The notes under the pieces: generated by a model
Told to the model about the DNA's origin: nothing
The model's input: the letters and a program-made list of their open reading frames with translations, nothing else
The model's database searches: none
From: Nemophila menziesii
Lineage: Eukaryota > Streptophyta > Magnoliopsida > Boraginales > Hydrophyllaceae
Length of the DNA: 64,000 bases
Direction: 5' to 3'
NCBI GenBank assembly: GCA_029959085.1
Contig: JARWIR010000039.1
Span: 3,782,001-3,846,000, forward strand
Part shown: piece by piece, positions 1 to 10,377 of the stretch
How the letters are laid out: every line of letters begins with the position of its first letter
Numbering within the stretch: position 1 is the stretch's first letter
Made by a program: the position numbers and the translations under genes

Positions 1-150
1 CGAGATTTGAGTGTTCTTTCGTATATTAATTCTTCCATTTGTTTCCTCCAAGCAAAGTAACGATCACCCACAAAGAGAATGGAGGTTGTGTAGAAAACAA
101 CTCTTCCAAAAGATTAAATTCCAAATCGTTTACTCTACTAACGGTTAAGC
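1..150 (-). pseudogene. 5' end of Sirevirus-type gag, frameshifted, continues off the left edge
   Basis: Read on the minus strand, this matches the first 45 or so residues of the intact gag copies at 31881-32933 and 37370-38422. The start ATG of those copies is TTG here. A one-base shift separates the N-terminal part (VNDLEFNLLE) from the conserved FAWRKQMEE stretch. It lies just downstream of a primer-binding site and LTR, where gag belongs. The rest of the element is outside the window. Confidence 0.75.
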
Positions 151-166
151 TATTCACGTAGAGTTA

Positions 167-179
167 GGCTCTGATACCA
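167..179 (-). other. Primer-binding site, initiator Met tRNA
   Basis: The minus strand reads TGGTATCAGAGCC, the standard copia primer-binding site complementary to the 3' end of plant initiator tRNA-Met. It is two bases from the LTR end, which fixes the element's orientation as minus. Confidence 0.9.
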
Positions 180-181
180 AT

Positions 182-1583
182 TGAAAGTCCTAGAGGGGGG
201 GTGAATAGGATTACTAATAAGACTAATGCCTAATTAAAAATCTTTTGGACAATTATATGTTTTAGAGAAAAACTTCTAAGTTAACTAATATATCAAACTC
301 TTAAGGGATCATGCAATGGATAGGTTAGAGGTTCGATATATAAGTTAAACAAGTAAATCAACTATCTATTCTCTTACTATGCTAGATGATCTAAGTTAGA
401 TAAACTAGATAATCAATATCACAATATTCATACTAGCATATTATCAAACATATAAAGTGCGGAAAATAAAGAGTGTAGGGATAGAAAGATACACACGATT
501 TATAGTGGTTCGGTTTCCCTACATCCACTACCTAAGGAAGCCTCCTTAGGATTTCAAGCTTTTCACTAAGCTCCCGTGTCTCTCTTAACCGGGTCGAGAA
601 CACAATAACCCTTACAACCTCTTCGATAACACGAAGGACAACCTCTTCGAAACCACGAAGGAAACTCTTGTGTAATCACAACACAAGGACACCGAGTATA
701 CTCCCGATACTCAAATTCTCTCTTAACCTATCTATTACAAGAACTATAATTAAGAGGATAAATACAAAGTGTTTAAAGGGTGAAACAACTTTGCTAATGA
801 ACTCCTAAAGAGATGATATAACTATAAGCTTAAAACTTCTCTTGAGTTGATAATAACTTTGAAGCTCCTTGGATTAACTCCTTAATTGAGTGGATATGAC
901 AATTATAGCTCTTGACACCTTCTTGGATGATAACAATTAAGCCCCTAAGTGTATATGGGTTGAAGGTATAATTGTAGCCTTGAAAGACCTTCAATTTATA
1001 GCTGCAAAATGCTCCCAACGGTCATAAGACTTGTCTCCAACGGATATATTAATATCCCCAACGGATATATTCCTTTTGTCTTCATTTTGCTGCAGGAAAC
1101 CCTAATCTGCGGTGCACCGCGGGGTTGGTGCGGTGTACCGCACTGAGCTTGCTAAATTCACTTGCTCTCTGACGGGCTAGCCCCCTGGTCCGTGGAGTAG
1201 TCCGTGGGCTGCGGTGTACCGCACAGAACCTCCGGTGTACCGCACCAAAGGTCTAAAACACCTTCTAGTGAGTATATCTTTTACTATGATGCCCGGATCA
1301 AAAAACCTTCTTCACGAGAGTTGTAGAGAACATCATTTTAAGAAACTTTGTAGTTGATCACTAAAGCTAATTCTCAATGTACACAAAGATATGAATAAAA
1401 GTATTTGTAAGAGAATTAGTTTCTTAAGATATAACAATAAAGCTTTGATCTAAATGATAAAGAAGATCTTTTTGATGAATTAGAGTGCAAGATAGAATAT
1501 GTAAAACAAGAGTAATTAGCACACTAAACACAAGAGGATTTGTCACATTAAAACAACCTATTAAGGGAGGCTATATGCCAACA
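182..1583 (-). mobile_element. 5' LTR of a Sirevirus-type copia element (older copy)
   Basis: This 1402-bp LTR runs from TGAAAGTCC to GCCAACA on the plus strand, so it is TG...CA bounded. It is clearly homologous to the LTRs at 32991-34365 and 38480-39853 but has diverged from both, while they are almost identical to each other. A primer-binding site follows on the minus strand, making this a 5' LTR. Compared with the other copies it has a 28-bp-scale tandem duplication near 605-665 (the 'acctcttcga..acacgaagga' stretch). The outer end at 1583 abuts LINE ORF1 sequence, so the element inserted into a LINE. Confidence 0.9.
1109..1243. promoter_or_regulatory. Two paired-palindrome modules in the LTR U3
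   Basis: 12-bp near-palindromes of the form GCGGTGTACCGC start at 1109, 1130, 1211 and 1232. Each pair is spaced exactly 21 bp. They lie in U3, on the promoter side of the LTR. A regulatory role is inferred from position and conserved spacing only. Confidence 0.6.
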
Positions 1584-3361
1584 CGTACCACCAGTCGGAA
1601 TTCCCTCCCTACTAATCGGATCAACACCACTAGTCTCAACCCCATCCAAATCCACCAACACCTCATATCTAGAACCCGAGTTCTTTTCCGCGGCGGCTAA
1701 ATTCCTCCTCTTACTTGGAGTAGCACTAGTTTTACTTCCACCCAGACCCGTACCCTTGGTATTTCCACGAGTATTCTGATTACCATTGCTTTGGCGAGGT
1801 CTACCTCTACTTCTTTCTACAGTCATCCACTCCCCATAGAGAGGGGGAGGGTTTTCCTTCACAACGTCTTTTTGTCCATCCGAGAGAGGAAGGTCACTAT
1901 CCTTCCCTTGCTTTACACTTTGTCCGCCAAGGCTTGGGAAATTGTCTTTTACGTGTCCAAACTTACCACAGCTAAAACAAATCAGATGTAGTCCTTCATA
2001 CTCCACTTTTTGTAAATGATCCCCGATCCGAATAATCGAAACTAAAGGCTTGTCTAAGTTTACCTCCACCGCGATTCGCGCGAAATTACCCCTTGTTCTA
2101 GCTCTAGTAACCGGGTCCACTCTCACCATTCGCCCCACAATATTCCCTAACGTTGTTAGGATTTCCTCTGTGTAATTCATGAGAGGTAGCCACTGAAACG
2201 TACACATACCGTAGTCTTGATTACCGGTGCATCATGAGGCATAAAATACGGGTCCCAAGCCCTAACTATAAGATATCTATCCAATATCATCCACGGCCCA
2301 CCCCCCAAAGCCTTGTTATAGTCTTCCAAATTCAAGAAATTGACCATAAAATAACCGAAGCCTACTTCCACTAAATCGATATGGGCTTTTGGTGACCAAA
2401 TTTGCTTTAATTTGTTTAGTAGATATGTAAAACCAACATTATAGCCCAATAGACGGATAATAAGAGACCTATCCCATACCTTACACCCCTTGGCTTTTTG
2501 CTTCGCGGTTCGGAGTAATTGCGGGTAGGAATCGTCATTTGCAGATACATCATCCACCATTCCATATTTATCATAATCCTCCCCCATCTCATGAGAACTC
2601 TTAGAATTAGTCTGAACTTCGTGAACATTCTATGTTAACACCTCCCTATCATCTCCATCCATTCTGGAGTTAAGAGCTGCTGCCTTATACGATATCGGAG
2701 TTGAGTTCCCTACTTGTTCTGATGGCAAACGCATAGCCAGAGCCTCTGTGGTAGTCCTGTTGACATTATCTGCATCACAAGAATGGGAAGAAGTTAATAC
2801 TGTTTCAGAAATTACCGGATTACCTGCTAGCCTCGAGGGCAGGGGTGCTGTAGCGGTTTTAGCGTTTTCAGCCACTGTAATCGGGACATCTAATTCACTC
2901 CCAACATGTTGCTCGCCACATATCAGGAAGGTCGGGTTATGTATAATGTGAGACAGAGGGTAGGTGGGTTCATTTCCATCTTTCACCATCACAGCAGCTA
3001 GATTACTGTCATTGTTATTCGCCTCCGACCCCTCGCCCCCCATATTGGAGTTGATTGGTGACAAATCATCACGATCAGGATAGCTAAGTGCTCTTTTGGA
3101 CCCACGTTGCAATCCCTCTCTTTCGTCGAAGACCCCGACCTCGCCTGGGCTCCTCCTTGTCGAGTGCGACGGTGGATTAGAAAACAATTTCAGCCTTTTG
3201 GTGGACAGCTTTCACACGCTATTTGGGTTAGGTGAGTGATTTCGAGGGGTAGGTGTTGCTGGAAGAGAAGCAGACCGTCCAGCGCCATCTTTCTGGTGGA
3301 TTACACGTTGATTTGCTGATTCCGGCGGCTTGGGCGGCGGCGGTCTTCCCCTCCCCACCAT
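1584..3361 (-). pseudogene. LINE (L1-type) ORF1, interrupted and decayed
   Basis: On the minus strand an ATG at 3361 opens a Pro-rich N-terminus. The frame is broken by a TGA near 3210 and by further stops and shifts. Next comes a DUF4283-type region (2177-2587; GPWMILDRYLIVRAWDP is typical), then the linker leading to a CCHC knuckle (1548-2207; CFSCGKFGH). The last knuckle cysteine is replaced by Phe. DUF4283 followed by a zinc knuckle is the hallmark of plant L1 ORF1 RNA-binding proteins. The Sirevirus LTR ends at 1583 inside this ORF, so the rest of the LINE is expected left of the window. The LINE's 5' end is only about 270 bp from the MSRB start codon, in head-to-head orientation. Confidence 0.8.
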
Positions 3362-3628
3362 ACAGACTAGCCATTAGACCTTATTGAGGGAAAGTCCAAG
3401 CCCAATAGCCGTTGATATTTTATTAATCATATTAGTTCACAATTTTTCATTCCTTCCATTTTCAAGTGGGGACCACTAAACAATAATATAATTTTCTAAT
3501 AATCCCAAAAAGTCGTCCACATTCATCTCAGCAGACAACACATAAATATTCAATTTGCTCATAAACCCCCCATCGCGTATGTCCAGATTTGTTAGTACAG
3601 AATTCACCAAAATCTGAAATTTTTCGCC
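3362..3628 (+). promoter_or_regulatory. MSRB upstream region
   Basis: These 267 bp lie between the divergent LINE ORF1 start and the MSRB ATG. I see no strong TATA box; the sequence is AT-rich with scattered CT stretches. It must hold the MSRB promoter and 5' UTR unless part of the promoter lies inside the LINE. Confidence 0.4.
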
Positions 3629-4348
3629 ATGGCAGCGACACCACCAGCATCTCAAATTCAAAAGTCAGAAGAAGAATGGCAAGCCATTCTCTCTCCTGAA
3701 CAGTTCCGTATCCTTCGCCAGAAAGGCACTGAGTACGTACTCCTACATTTTGTCTAAATTATCACATCAATACAGAATCTCATCGACTCATTTCAATAAT
3801 TATAAGAAATATTTTCCGCTACTATGATTTATTCACGTTATTCATATTTATTCATGATCGATTAACTCTATTGATTTACAAGCTGAATAGTAATAGATTA
3901 AGAATAATTCATCTCTTTACTGTCTTGTCAATTTCTACAATTGGTTTGATATCAACCGTTTTATCTAGGCCACGTGGAACTGGGGAATATAACAAGTTGT
4001 ACGATGAAGGGATCTATAATTGTGGTGGGTGTGGAACACCTTTATATAAATCTTCAACTAAGTTCGATTCAGGATGTGGTTGGCCTGCTTTTTTCGAGGG
4101 TCTTCCAGGCACAATTAACCGCACTGTAAGTATAATCCATAGTCTTTCTCAAGTCTTAATCTATATTTTGTTACTTAGTCTTATTTTACCAGGCTGATCC
4201 TGATGGAAGAAGGACTGAGATAACTTGTGCAGCTTGTGGTGGACATTTGGGACATGTTTTCAAGGGTGAAGGATTTTCAACACCTACAGATGAACGTCAC
4301 TGTGTTAACAGCGTTTCCGTTAAGTTTGTTCCTTCTAACAATGTGTAA
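3629..4348 (+). CDS. MSRB: Peptide methionine-R-sulfoxide reductase B (cytosolic type)
   Basis: It reduces methionine-R-sulfoxide in proteins and free Met, using thioredoxin or glutaredoxin-type electron donors. There are three exons: 3629-3732, 3969-4125 and 4193-4348 (introns of 236 and 67 bp, GT-AG, phases 2 and 0), giving 138 aa. Visible motifs are the zinc-binding CxxC pairs C53/C56 ([10 protein letters not shown]) and C99/C102 ([10 protein letters not shown]), the SGCGWPAFF block at 69-77, and the catalytic cysteine C124 in RHCVNS. C71 may assist or resolve, which is an inference. No transit peptide precedes the domain, and the length fits the short cytosolic plant MSRBs rather than the plastid ones. 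The ATG at 3629 has a good context (GCCATGG). All key residues are present, so the gene looks functional. Downstream are a SINE remnant and a LINE fragment. Confidence 0.93.
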
Positions 4349-4690
4349 TGTTTTAATGTGATTATGTGTGAAGAGACTTGTTAAATTTAGTTGTTCTATG
4401 AAAACATTGTATAATTTTATGATCTGATATGCTAATATAACCTTTGATATGCTAATAAAACCTTGTTTTTCTGTCTTGAGAAGATATTCTTTTAGAATTA
4501 GTAATTGAAAGAAGCAACATTTATATACACAAAGTCTAAAGATCAAAAGCCTAATACAGGATTTATCAAGTTGTCAAAAAGTGTGACAACAGTAACCCAT
4601 AGTCTAATCAAAAAGTGTTTCAAAACTGTGGTAGTATTTATTTAGGTGAAGTGTGTCGGTGTGTATATTTGGATCGGTCCAATGCTTGTT

Positions 4691-4748
4691 TTTTTTTTTT
4701 GGTACACGGTCCAATGCTTTGGCCAGTTGAGCTAACCCAACTGGTTAG
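4691..4748 (-). mobile_element. Internally deleted tRNA-derived SINE
   Basis: On the minus strand the head ACCAGTTGGGTTAGCTCAAC matches the start of the full SINE at 28660-28902. It jumps directly to the 3' end (GTACC plus an A tract), so the middle, including box B, is missing. The flanking 13-bp direct repeats tccaatgcttgtt (4678-4690) and tccaatgtttgtt (4749-4761) are target-site duplications differing at one base. Confidence 0.75.
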
Positions 4749-4980
4749 TCCAATGTTTGTTATATTCAGCCTTATAATCATTTTTTTTTTGTCAAAAAGC
4801 CTTATAATCATTTGGATTTAATGGGATGAGTGGTTTTAGTATTTGTTTTGGATTTTAGTCCAAAAACGTCAGCACGTCTCATTTAGTAAATGCAGGACTC
4901 TCGGCCATCCATCTTGATTTAAATGACCGGTTCAACTTAAAACTATACCCACCCTGGAGACATCAATAGACCATCAATAT

Positions 4981-6190
4981 TATTTTTTTTGACAGGAGAA
5001 AACAATTCTTCCCTAATTGATTATCCTATGTCCATCTTGGTGAAGTTTGGAATAAGATCAATACAGGATTCCTTCCTATCGTTGGCTCCATGTCTAGCGT
5101 GTTTAGTTAGATGGTCTGCAAGACTATTCATCTTTCTCGGTAAGTGTCGAAAGGATATCGGTCCAGCCTCTTCTGTTCTTCCTCTTCCGTTCTCGCTGAA
5201 TTTGGCGGATAATTCAAGTCCATCTTGCCGCTGACATCTGCCAAATACCTTGTATGAGCTCAAGGTTATCAGAAAAAATTACTTTCGATGTATCTTTGTT
5301 TTCTTTACAAATATTAACTGCTTCCAGAACTGTTAATGCTTCCCCTTCCAGAATTGAGTTGCAGCTAGCAGTTGTGACGATTTCTCTGATTTCACATGTC
5401 CTCCGGTTTTCTTGAGATATGATGATACATGTTTTTTCATATCGTGTACTGAAAAAGGCATCGCATTAAAAATTATGTCTTCTGTTATTTGAGTAATTGG
5501 ATCTTGTGGTTGCTGCCGGGTATGGGTGTGTTGATTTTGGTGTCTTTCCCAGTTGTATCTGTGTAGTTCATTCATAACATTGTGAGTGATTTGTATAATA
5601 TGATCAATATCTATCGTTGTATTTTCGTGATTGGCTTTCATTTTGGCTTTCCAAATATTCCAAAGAAGAATAAGAATGTAATGAGTTACCTTGTTTTTGT
5701 CCCAGCCTCCTGAAGTGTATGCTTCTATAACTCCTTGGATCCGATCTCCCAAGTTGTTTGTTTCTTCATTTTGGATTTTAATTTGTTAGGTTGAAGCCGC
5801 CCAGATTGCTTTATTAATAGTACAATGGAGAAGGACGTGTTCAGTGGTTTCCTCTTCAGTTTGGCACCAATGGCGTATTGGTGAATCGATACATTTCCTA
5901 TTATATAAGTTTGTTGCGGGAGGAATAGCATTATTACACGCCTTCCAGCAAAAAATAATGATCTTTTTGAGGATATTCGCCTCCCAAATGACTTTCCATA
6001 AGGATGGTTTAATATTATCCGTACTTGTCACTGTTAGTGGTCTATTAAGTACTTCGAGATCCGTGAGAACTTTATACCCTGTTTTTGTTGTATATTCCCC
6101 ATTTATGAAATGTGGCCAGATGAATTTGTCCTCTTAACTTCCTTTGCCCAAAACTTTCTCTCTTGTATTATCGAAAAAGGTGCAACTAGA
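4981..6190 (-). mobile_element. 5'-truncated L1-type LINE, ORF2 C-terminal part
   Basis: Reading right to left on the minus strand there is a tail of the RT connection region, the zf-RVT zinc-binding domain at 5786-6031 (FCWKACNNAIPP, HWCQTEEETTEHVLLHC), a linker with WNIWKAK (5333-5752) and the end of the RNase H domain (ISFRHLPRKMNSLADHLTK, 5021-5263). Frameshifts separate the pieces. The plus-strand T run at 4982-4990 is the poly(A) tail. The order and truncation fit a dead-on-arrival LINE insertion. No clean target duplication was seen. Confidence 0.8.
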
Positions 6191-6279
6191 TTCTTAGATA
6201 GCTGAGATTTACTGAGTTATATTATATTATATCTCTCTCGGGTTATGTTGTAGATATTTGATTAAAAAAAATGTTGTAG

Positions 6280-6730
6280 ATCTCCCCACCTAGGCGTCGC
6301 TTAGGCGCCAACTCCCTCCTCAGCCACTTACGCCTAGTTAAAACTTTAGACGTTTTTTCCTAGCGTCTTAATCATCGTGGAATATGCGCTTAGCCTGTCT
6401 AGGTGCCGATTAATGGCAAAAAATGGCCGCCTAGGCGTCGATTAATGAAAAAACATGCTCACATAGGCATTCTTGTTATTTTTCTTAATCTCGAGAATTC
6501 TGTAATTGATATTATAACTCAATTTTTAGTTTTTTATATTTACAATAGTGCTGTTAAATGAATTTTATGACTAAAATAGTTAAAATTTCTATAATTACTA
6601 CATATATTACTAAATATACAATATTACACAACAGAATTTAAAACCGTATAATTCCGCCTAAACCCCGTGTAATCCCACCTAGGCGCTAGGCCCCGGTCGA
6701 CCACCTAGGCAGCCAAACCGACATCTATAG
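6280..6730. repeat. Unclassified repeat rich in CCTAGGCG motifs
   Basis: A 450-bp AT-rich block has both ends studded with variants of CCTAGGCG, such as cctaggcgtcgcttaggcgcc near 6291 and cctaggcgctagg near 6680, with more in the middle. The motif contains the palindrome CCTAGG, so the block has many short inverted and direct repeats. I see no ORF, no clear terminal inverted repeats and no target duplication. It may be a non-autonomous DNA transposon; the class is not resolved. Confidence 0.4.
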
Positions 6731-7029
6731 CATAGCTCTCAGGCACATCTCCCTAAGATAGCTAGATTTGAATTCTTATTCAGAGCTCCACCACAACACT
6801 ACCAGCTTATACATTGTCACCACCAATCTCACTATGTCATTTATACTAATTCATCCAAATTACAAAAATAATCTACATACACATCAATCTAGACTGCGTT
6901 ATTAAGTTTACAATCACTACCATCTTCTAGTATATTATCTACTTTTGCTTTCGAATATGTTTATATTAACTACAAGCTCATTTGTTACAAAAATTCTATA
7001 TTACGCATTAAAAACTAGTTAAACTAAAT

Positions 7030-8292
7030 TATTACAAGATGAAGTTCTACACAAGAAGCAACTCAAACACTGTAGATGAATCTCTCATACTCACAGCTGG
7101 CCCAAACTTAGTTTATGCTCAATTTGAAGGTCCAAAGTTGTACGCAAAAATCATTGCTGACAAAGGTATCAATTTTAACTACCTCGAAAAGAATATAATC
7201 AACTATAGGGTGTAAAAGAAAAAGTACACACTGAAAAAAGGGTTTCTATACCTGCATCATCATATTTGAATCTGAGCAAGACCTTGAAAAAGTTTGGAGA
7301 AATCGCCCCTAGAACTTGGTGGGAAAACACGTCCTTTTGTAAAAATGGAATATTGAAAAACTGCAATTGGATGCTCAACTCACTACATCATTTTTTATTA
7401 TACAAATACATGATATTCCACCAACACTAATTAATGAAGATGATGCAAGAAAAATTGGGACCAAACTGGGAAAAGTAGAAGAAATATTCTTACCGCCAAT
7501 TGAAAGCTTCAAAGAGTTTAGTGCAATCCGAGTCGAGGTTGATTTGAACATCTTTAAACCTATTCAAGGTTCCTACAACATCAAGCTTGGACAAGGACAA
7601 ACAATCAGAGGTATTCTTAAGTATGAAAAACTATGGATTTATGCTATATTTGTGGTATGTTAGATCATGAAGAAAGATAACGCAAAAGAAAAGAGAAATT
7701 AAAGTTCATATTACCAAAAATGTCTTCAGATCTGAACCAAAAAGGATGAATCAAAAAACCCAAATCGAAACCCTACTTACCAACTACCACCGAGTCAAAA
7801 CAACCACCATGTCACAACATTTTTACCCATACCAAATCTCTCGCTCACCTAACACGAAACCCTAGACAAAAAGAACAAAATTAAAACGGTGAATTGGTCC
7901 CTCTTCACACATTCAATGCTTCTGACAATAATATGTCTATGGAAGAAAAGAAAATAGCCTGGAGGAGTAAAATAGGGACACTATACAACCGAAAGAAGAA
8001 AGAGAGAGGGATAGACTTGACTACTGTGAGAGAAAGGATTTTAAAACCTAAGACTTTTGCTTTTGAAAAGGTTGGCCTAGCTAAGACTTGGGTTAAAATA
8101 AATTAAGAATTGAAAAATAATGTTTTAAAAACTCTACCTCAGCATTCCACTAAGGATCTTAACCCAACCACACAGACTACTCTCACATTTGGTTTAAATG
8201 AAATCCCGGTTATTATAACACGAAAACATTTTCTTCCTATCGATAACACAATCAAAACCCCAAATGAAAAAAAAAACCTAAATCAAACACTC
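7030..8292 (+). pseudogene. Decayed LINE ORF1 (DUF4283/zf-CCHC type), left part of a split LINE
   Basis: The plus strand has an ATG at 7040 (MKFYTRSNSN) and then a DUF4283-like core. The best open stretch, 7367-7663, contains FIIQIHDIPPTLINEDDARKIG and KYEKLWIYAIFVVC, the usual approach to the knuckle. Many stops and shifts follow. It is interrupted at 8292 by a solo LTR and resumes at 10378. With the ORF2 remnant at 10.8-14.8 kb it makes one LINE of about 5.7 kb. Confidence 0.65.
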
Positions 8293-10372
8293 TGGTGTCG
8301 CCTAGGGTGTGATAAAAATAAGATAATAAAATAGAATAAATGATGCACTAACACCCTAGACTAAACACGTTACGCACTGCAACTATCACAGATCGTATGC
8401 AAGTTTTACTAGTAAGTAAGATTCGTAACTCAGAGACTTAGTGCGTTATACGAATGGGTAAAAAAATAGCGTAGAAGATAATAGTTAAAGACAAGAAAAA
8501 TAAATAAAGATGATTGATGAGGACATTAATGATTAACTAAATAAAATTAAAGACAAATAATAAAAGTACGAGAGAATGAGATGAGAAAGTATAGCTCAGG
8601 TTTTGCTAGTATACACTAATCCTTCTATTACTTCTGCTAGTTAATAAGGGTGATTATAGATCTTAGATAAGTAGCCAGGATTCTATACCTAACCCCCTTC
8701 CGGGTGGACTTAGGTGGCGACCTCACAATTTCCAGGGGACTTAACTAAGGTTCTCTTACGCCACTAGGTTCTTAGATGATACTGTCCTGCAAATAATGAT
8801 CGGTGATTAAATCAAACCCTAATGACTATCTAGTTAGGCAAGCCCTTCCAGATCACTACCGCACACTTGACGTTTATGTGGTGTTTCAAAAAGAAAGCCT
8901 TGCAACTACGCTATATATTGCAACTGCGCTAATAAGGGCACATCAGCTTTCTCTGTATGTGGATTTTGGAGTCGCACTGATCGACAGGAAGAGCTCAAAT
9001 TAGTAGTTTAAGGATCGGCTAACTCACTTTAGTAGGAACCCTTTTCACAGGCAAAAACGGACATAGAGGAATACATTTCTTAAACAATTTCCATAGAATT
9101 GATGTCTTCAGTTCCAACTTCTAATAGAGTTTCTGCGACCGACTCAGATCTATGGCTTCCGTTGGAGATCCTTCTTTAACCGAAACTTCTGAAGTTGAGG
9201 AAAGAGTTGATGCTCCTTCAGTTGCTGGAGAATCGCTTCTTCAATTTGGTCTGGAAATCAATATCTTTCCGTACTCTGGAACCTTTTCTCCTAGCTCCTA
9301 TGCTAAGGCCTATCCATTTTCTTGAAGCCAGATTGAGGAGCAGACGCAAACACATCGCGTAAAGATTGCAGTTGCTGCAGCTATTTGTATTGAGAAAAAC
9401 CTAGGCGAAAAATAACTAGCCACTTTGATTGCTCGGATTGAGCTCTCGTACACCTCTTCTGGGTGACCATCTAACTACTATTAGCACAACCCTAATGAGA
9501 TCAAGATTAAGACAGACAATAAGTCAAAGCAAATAAAACAAAAATATGGTTAAGAAGCTATAATAAATTTAAAATAGTTATCCCAAACAAACTTAGATAG
9601 AAGAAAATAGAAGACTAAACATATGCAAAACCCAAGCTATGTGAAAATTAGTTCATACTAGAAAATAAACTAAAAGAAAGATAAATACTTTCAACTTGCT
9701 CTCTTGAATGACTTCTAATGATGAATAAAACTTAAGGACTAATTGTGGTAGGCAAGGACATGTTTACAATAGTTAAAGGGTGTATTTATAGGTGTTTAGG
9801 AAGACCTGGTTCGAATATCTTGGAGTAGAAGGCAAGCAATTGGACTTATTTTCCAAATCAAATTTGTTTCCTAAAATATAGGAGAAGGGAAAAACTGCTA
9901 TTGTCTTGTTTTGGCCGTAACTTCTTCAATATTGCTCTGATTTTCGCATACTTTATATCGAAACGGCCGCGTCGAAAAGATCTACACTTCTTCTTCAAAT
10001 AGTTCTTTCAAATTCCCATCCTATGAGTTATAATCACTTTAGTGGACGTGGCTGTTGAAATTCAGATTTACTTGACAATTTTTCCTTTCCTATTTTATCT
10101 CTACTTCCTTTTATCTCCAATTTCCATCCATATCTTCTTTACTTATCTCTTTAAAATTGATTTGGCATCTAATTAATTTCCATATATATATTTAAAGCTT
10201 CACATTAACACACAAATTAAACCAAATATGCTCTAAAAATAATAATTCCTCAAATCATGACAAAAAATAGGAAAATATTAAAATACAAATAAAAATCTAA
10301 TGTTAATTGACTAGATACACCTAAAATGATGTCTCCAACCTAGATTAATTCATCACAAATAGGGAGACACCA
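8293..10372 (-). mobile_element. Solo LTR, Athila-like family, 2080 bp, with 5-bp TSD CACTC
   Basis: On the minus strand it begins TGGTGTCTCC and ends near ACACCA, corresponding to the TGATGTCTCC...CCACCA ends of the LTR family at 49-63 kb. It is flanked by perfect 5-bp repeats cactc (8288-8292 and 10373-10377), proving insertion of a full element and later loss by LTR-LTR recombination. A TATA box (minus TATAAAT, 9784-9790) marks the LTR promoter. It is about 350-550 bp longer than the other copies in the window. The excess appears to lie around 9100-9480, which looks like captured coding sequence. Confidence 0.85.
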
Positions 10373-10377
10373 CACTC

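Noticed and set aside
1109..1243. CpG-rich palindromes as a CRISPR-like or restriction-site array
   Set aside because: Units come as pairs with conserved short spacers in plant retroelements, with no long unique spacers; this is not a prokaryotic array.
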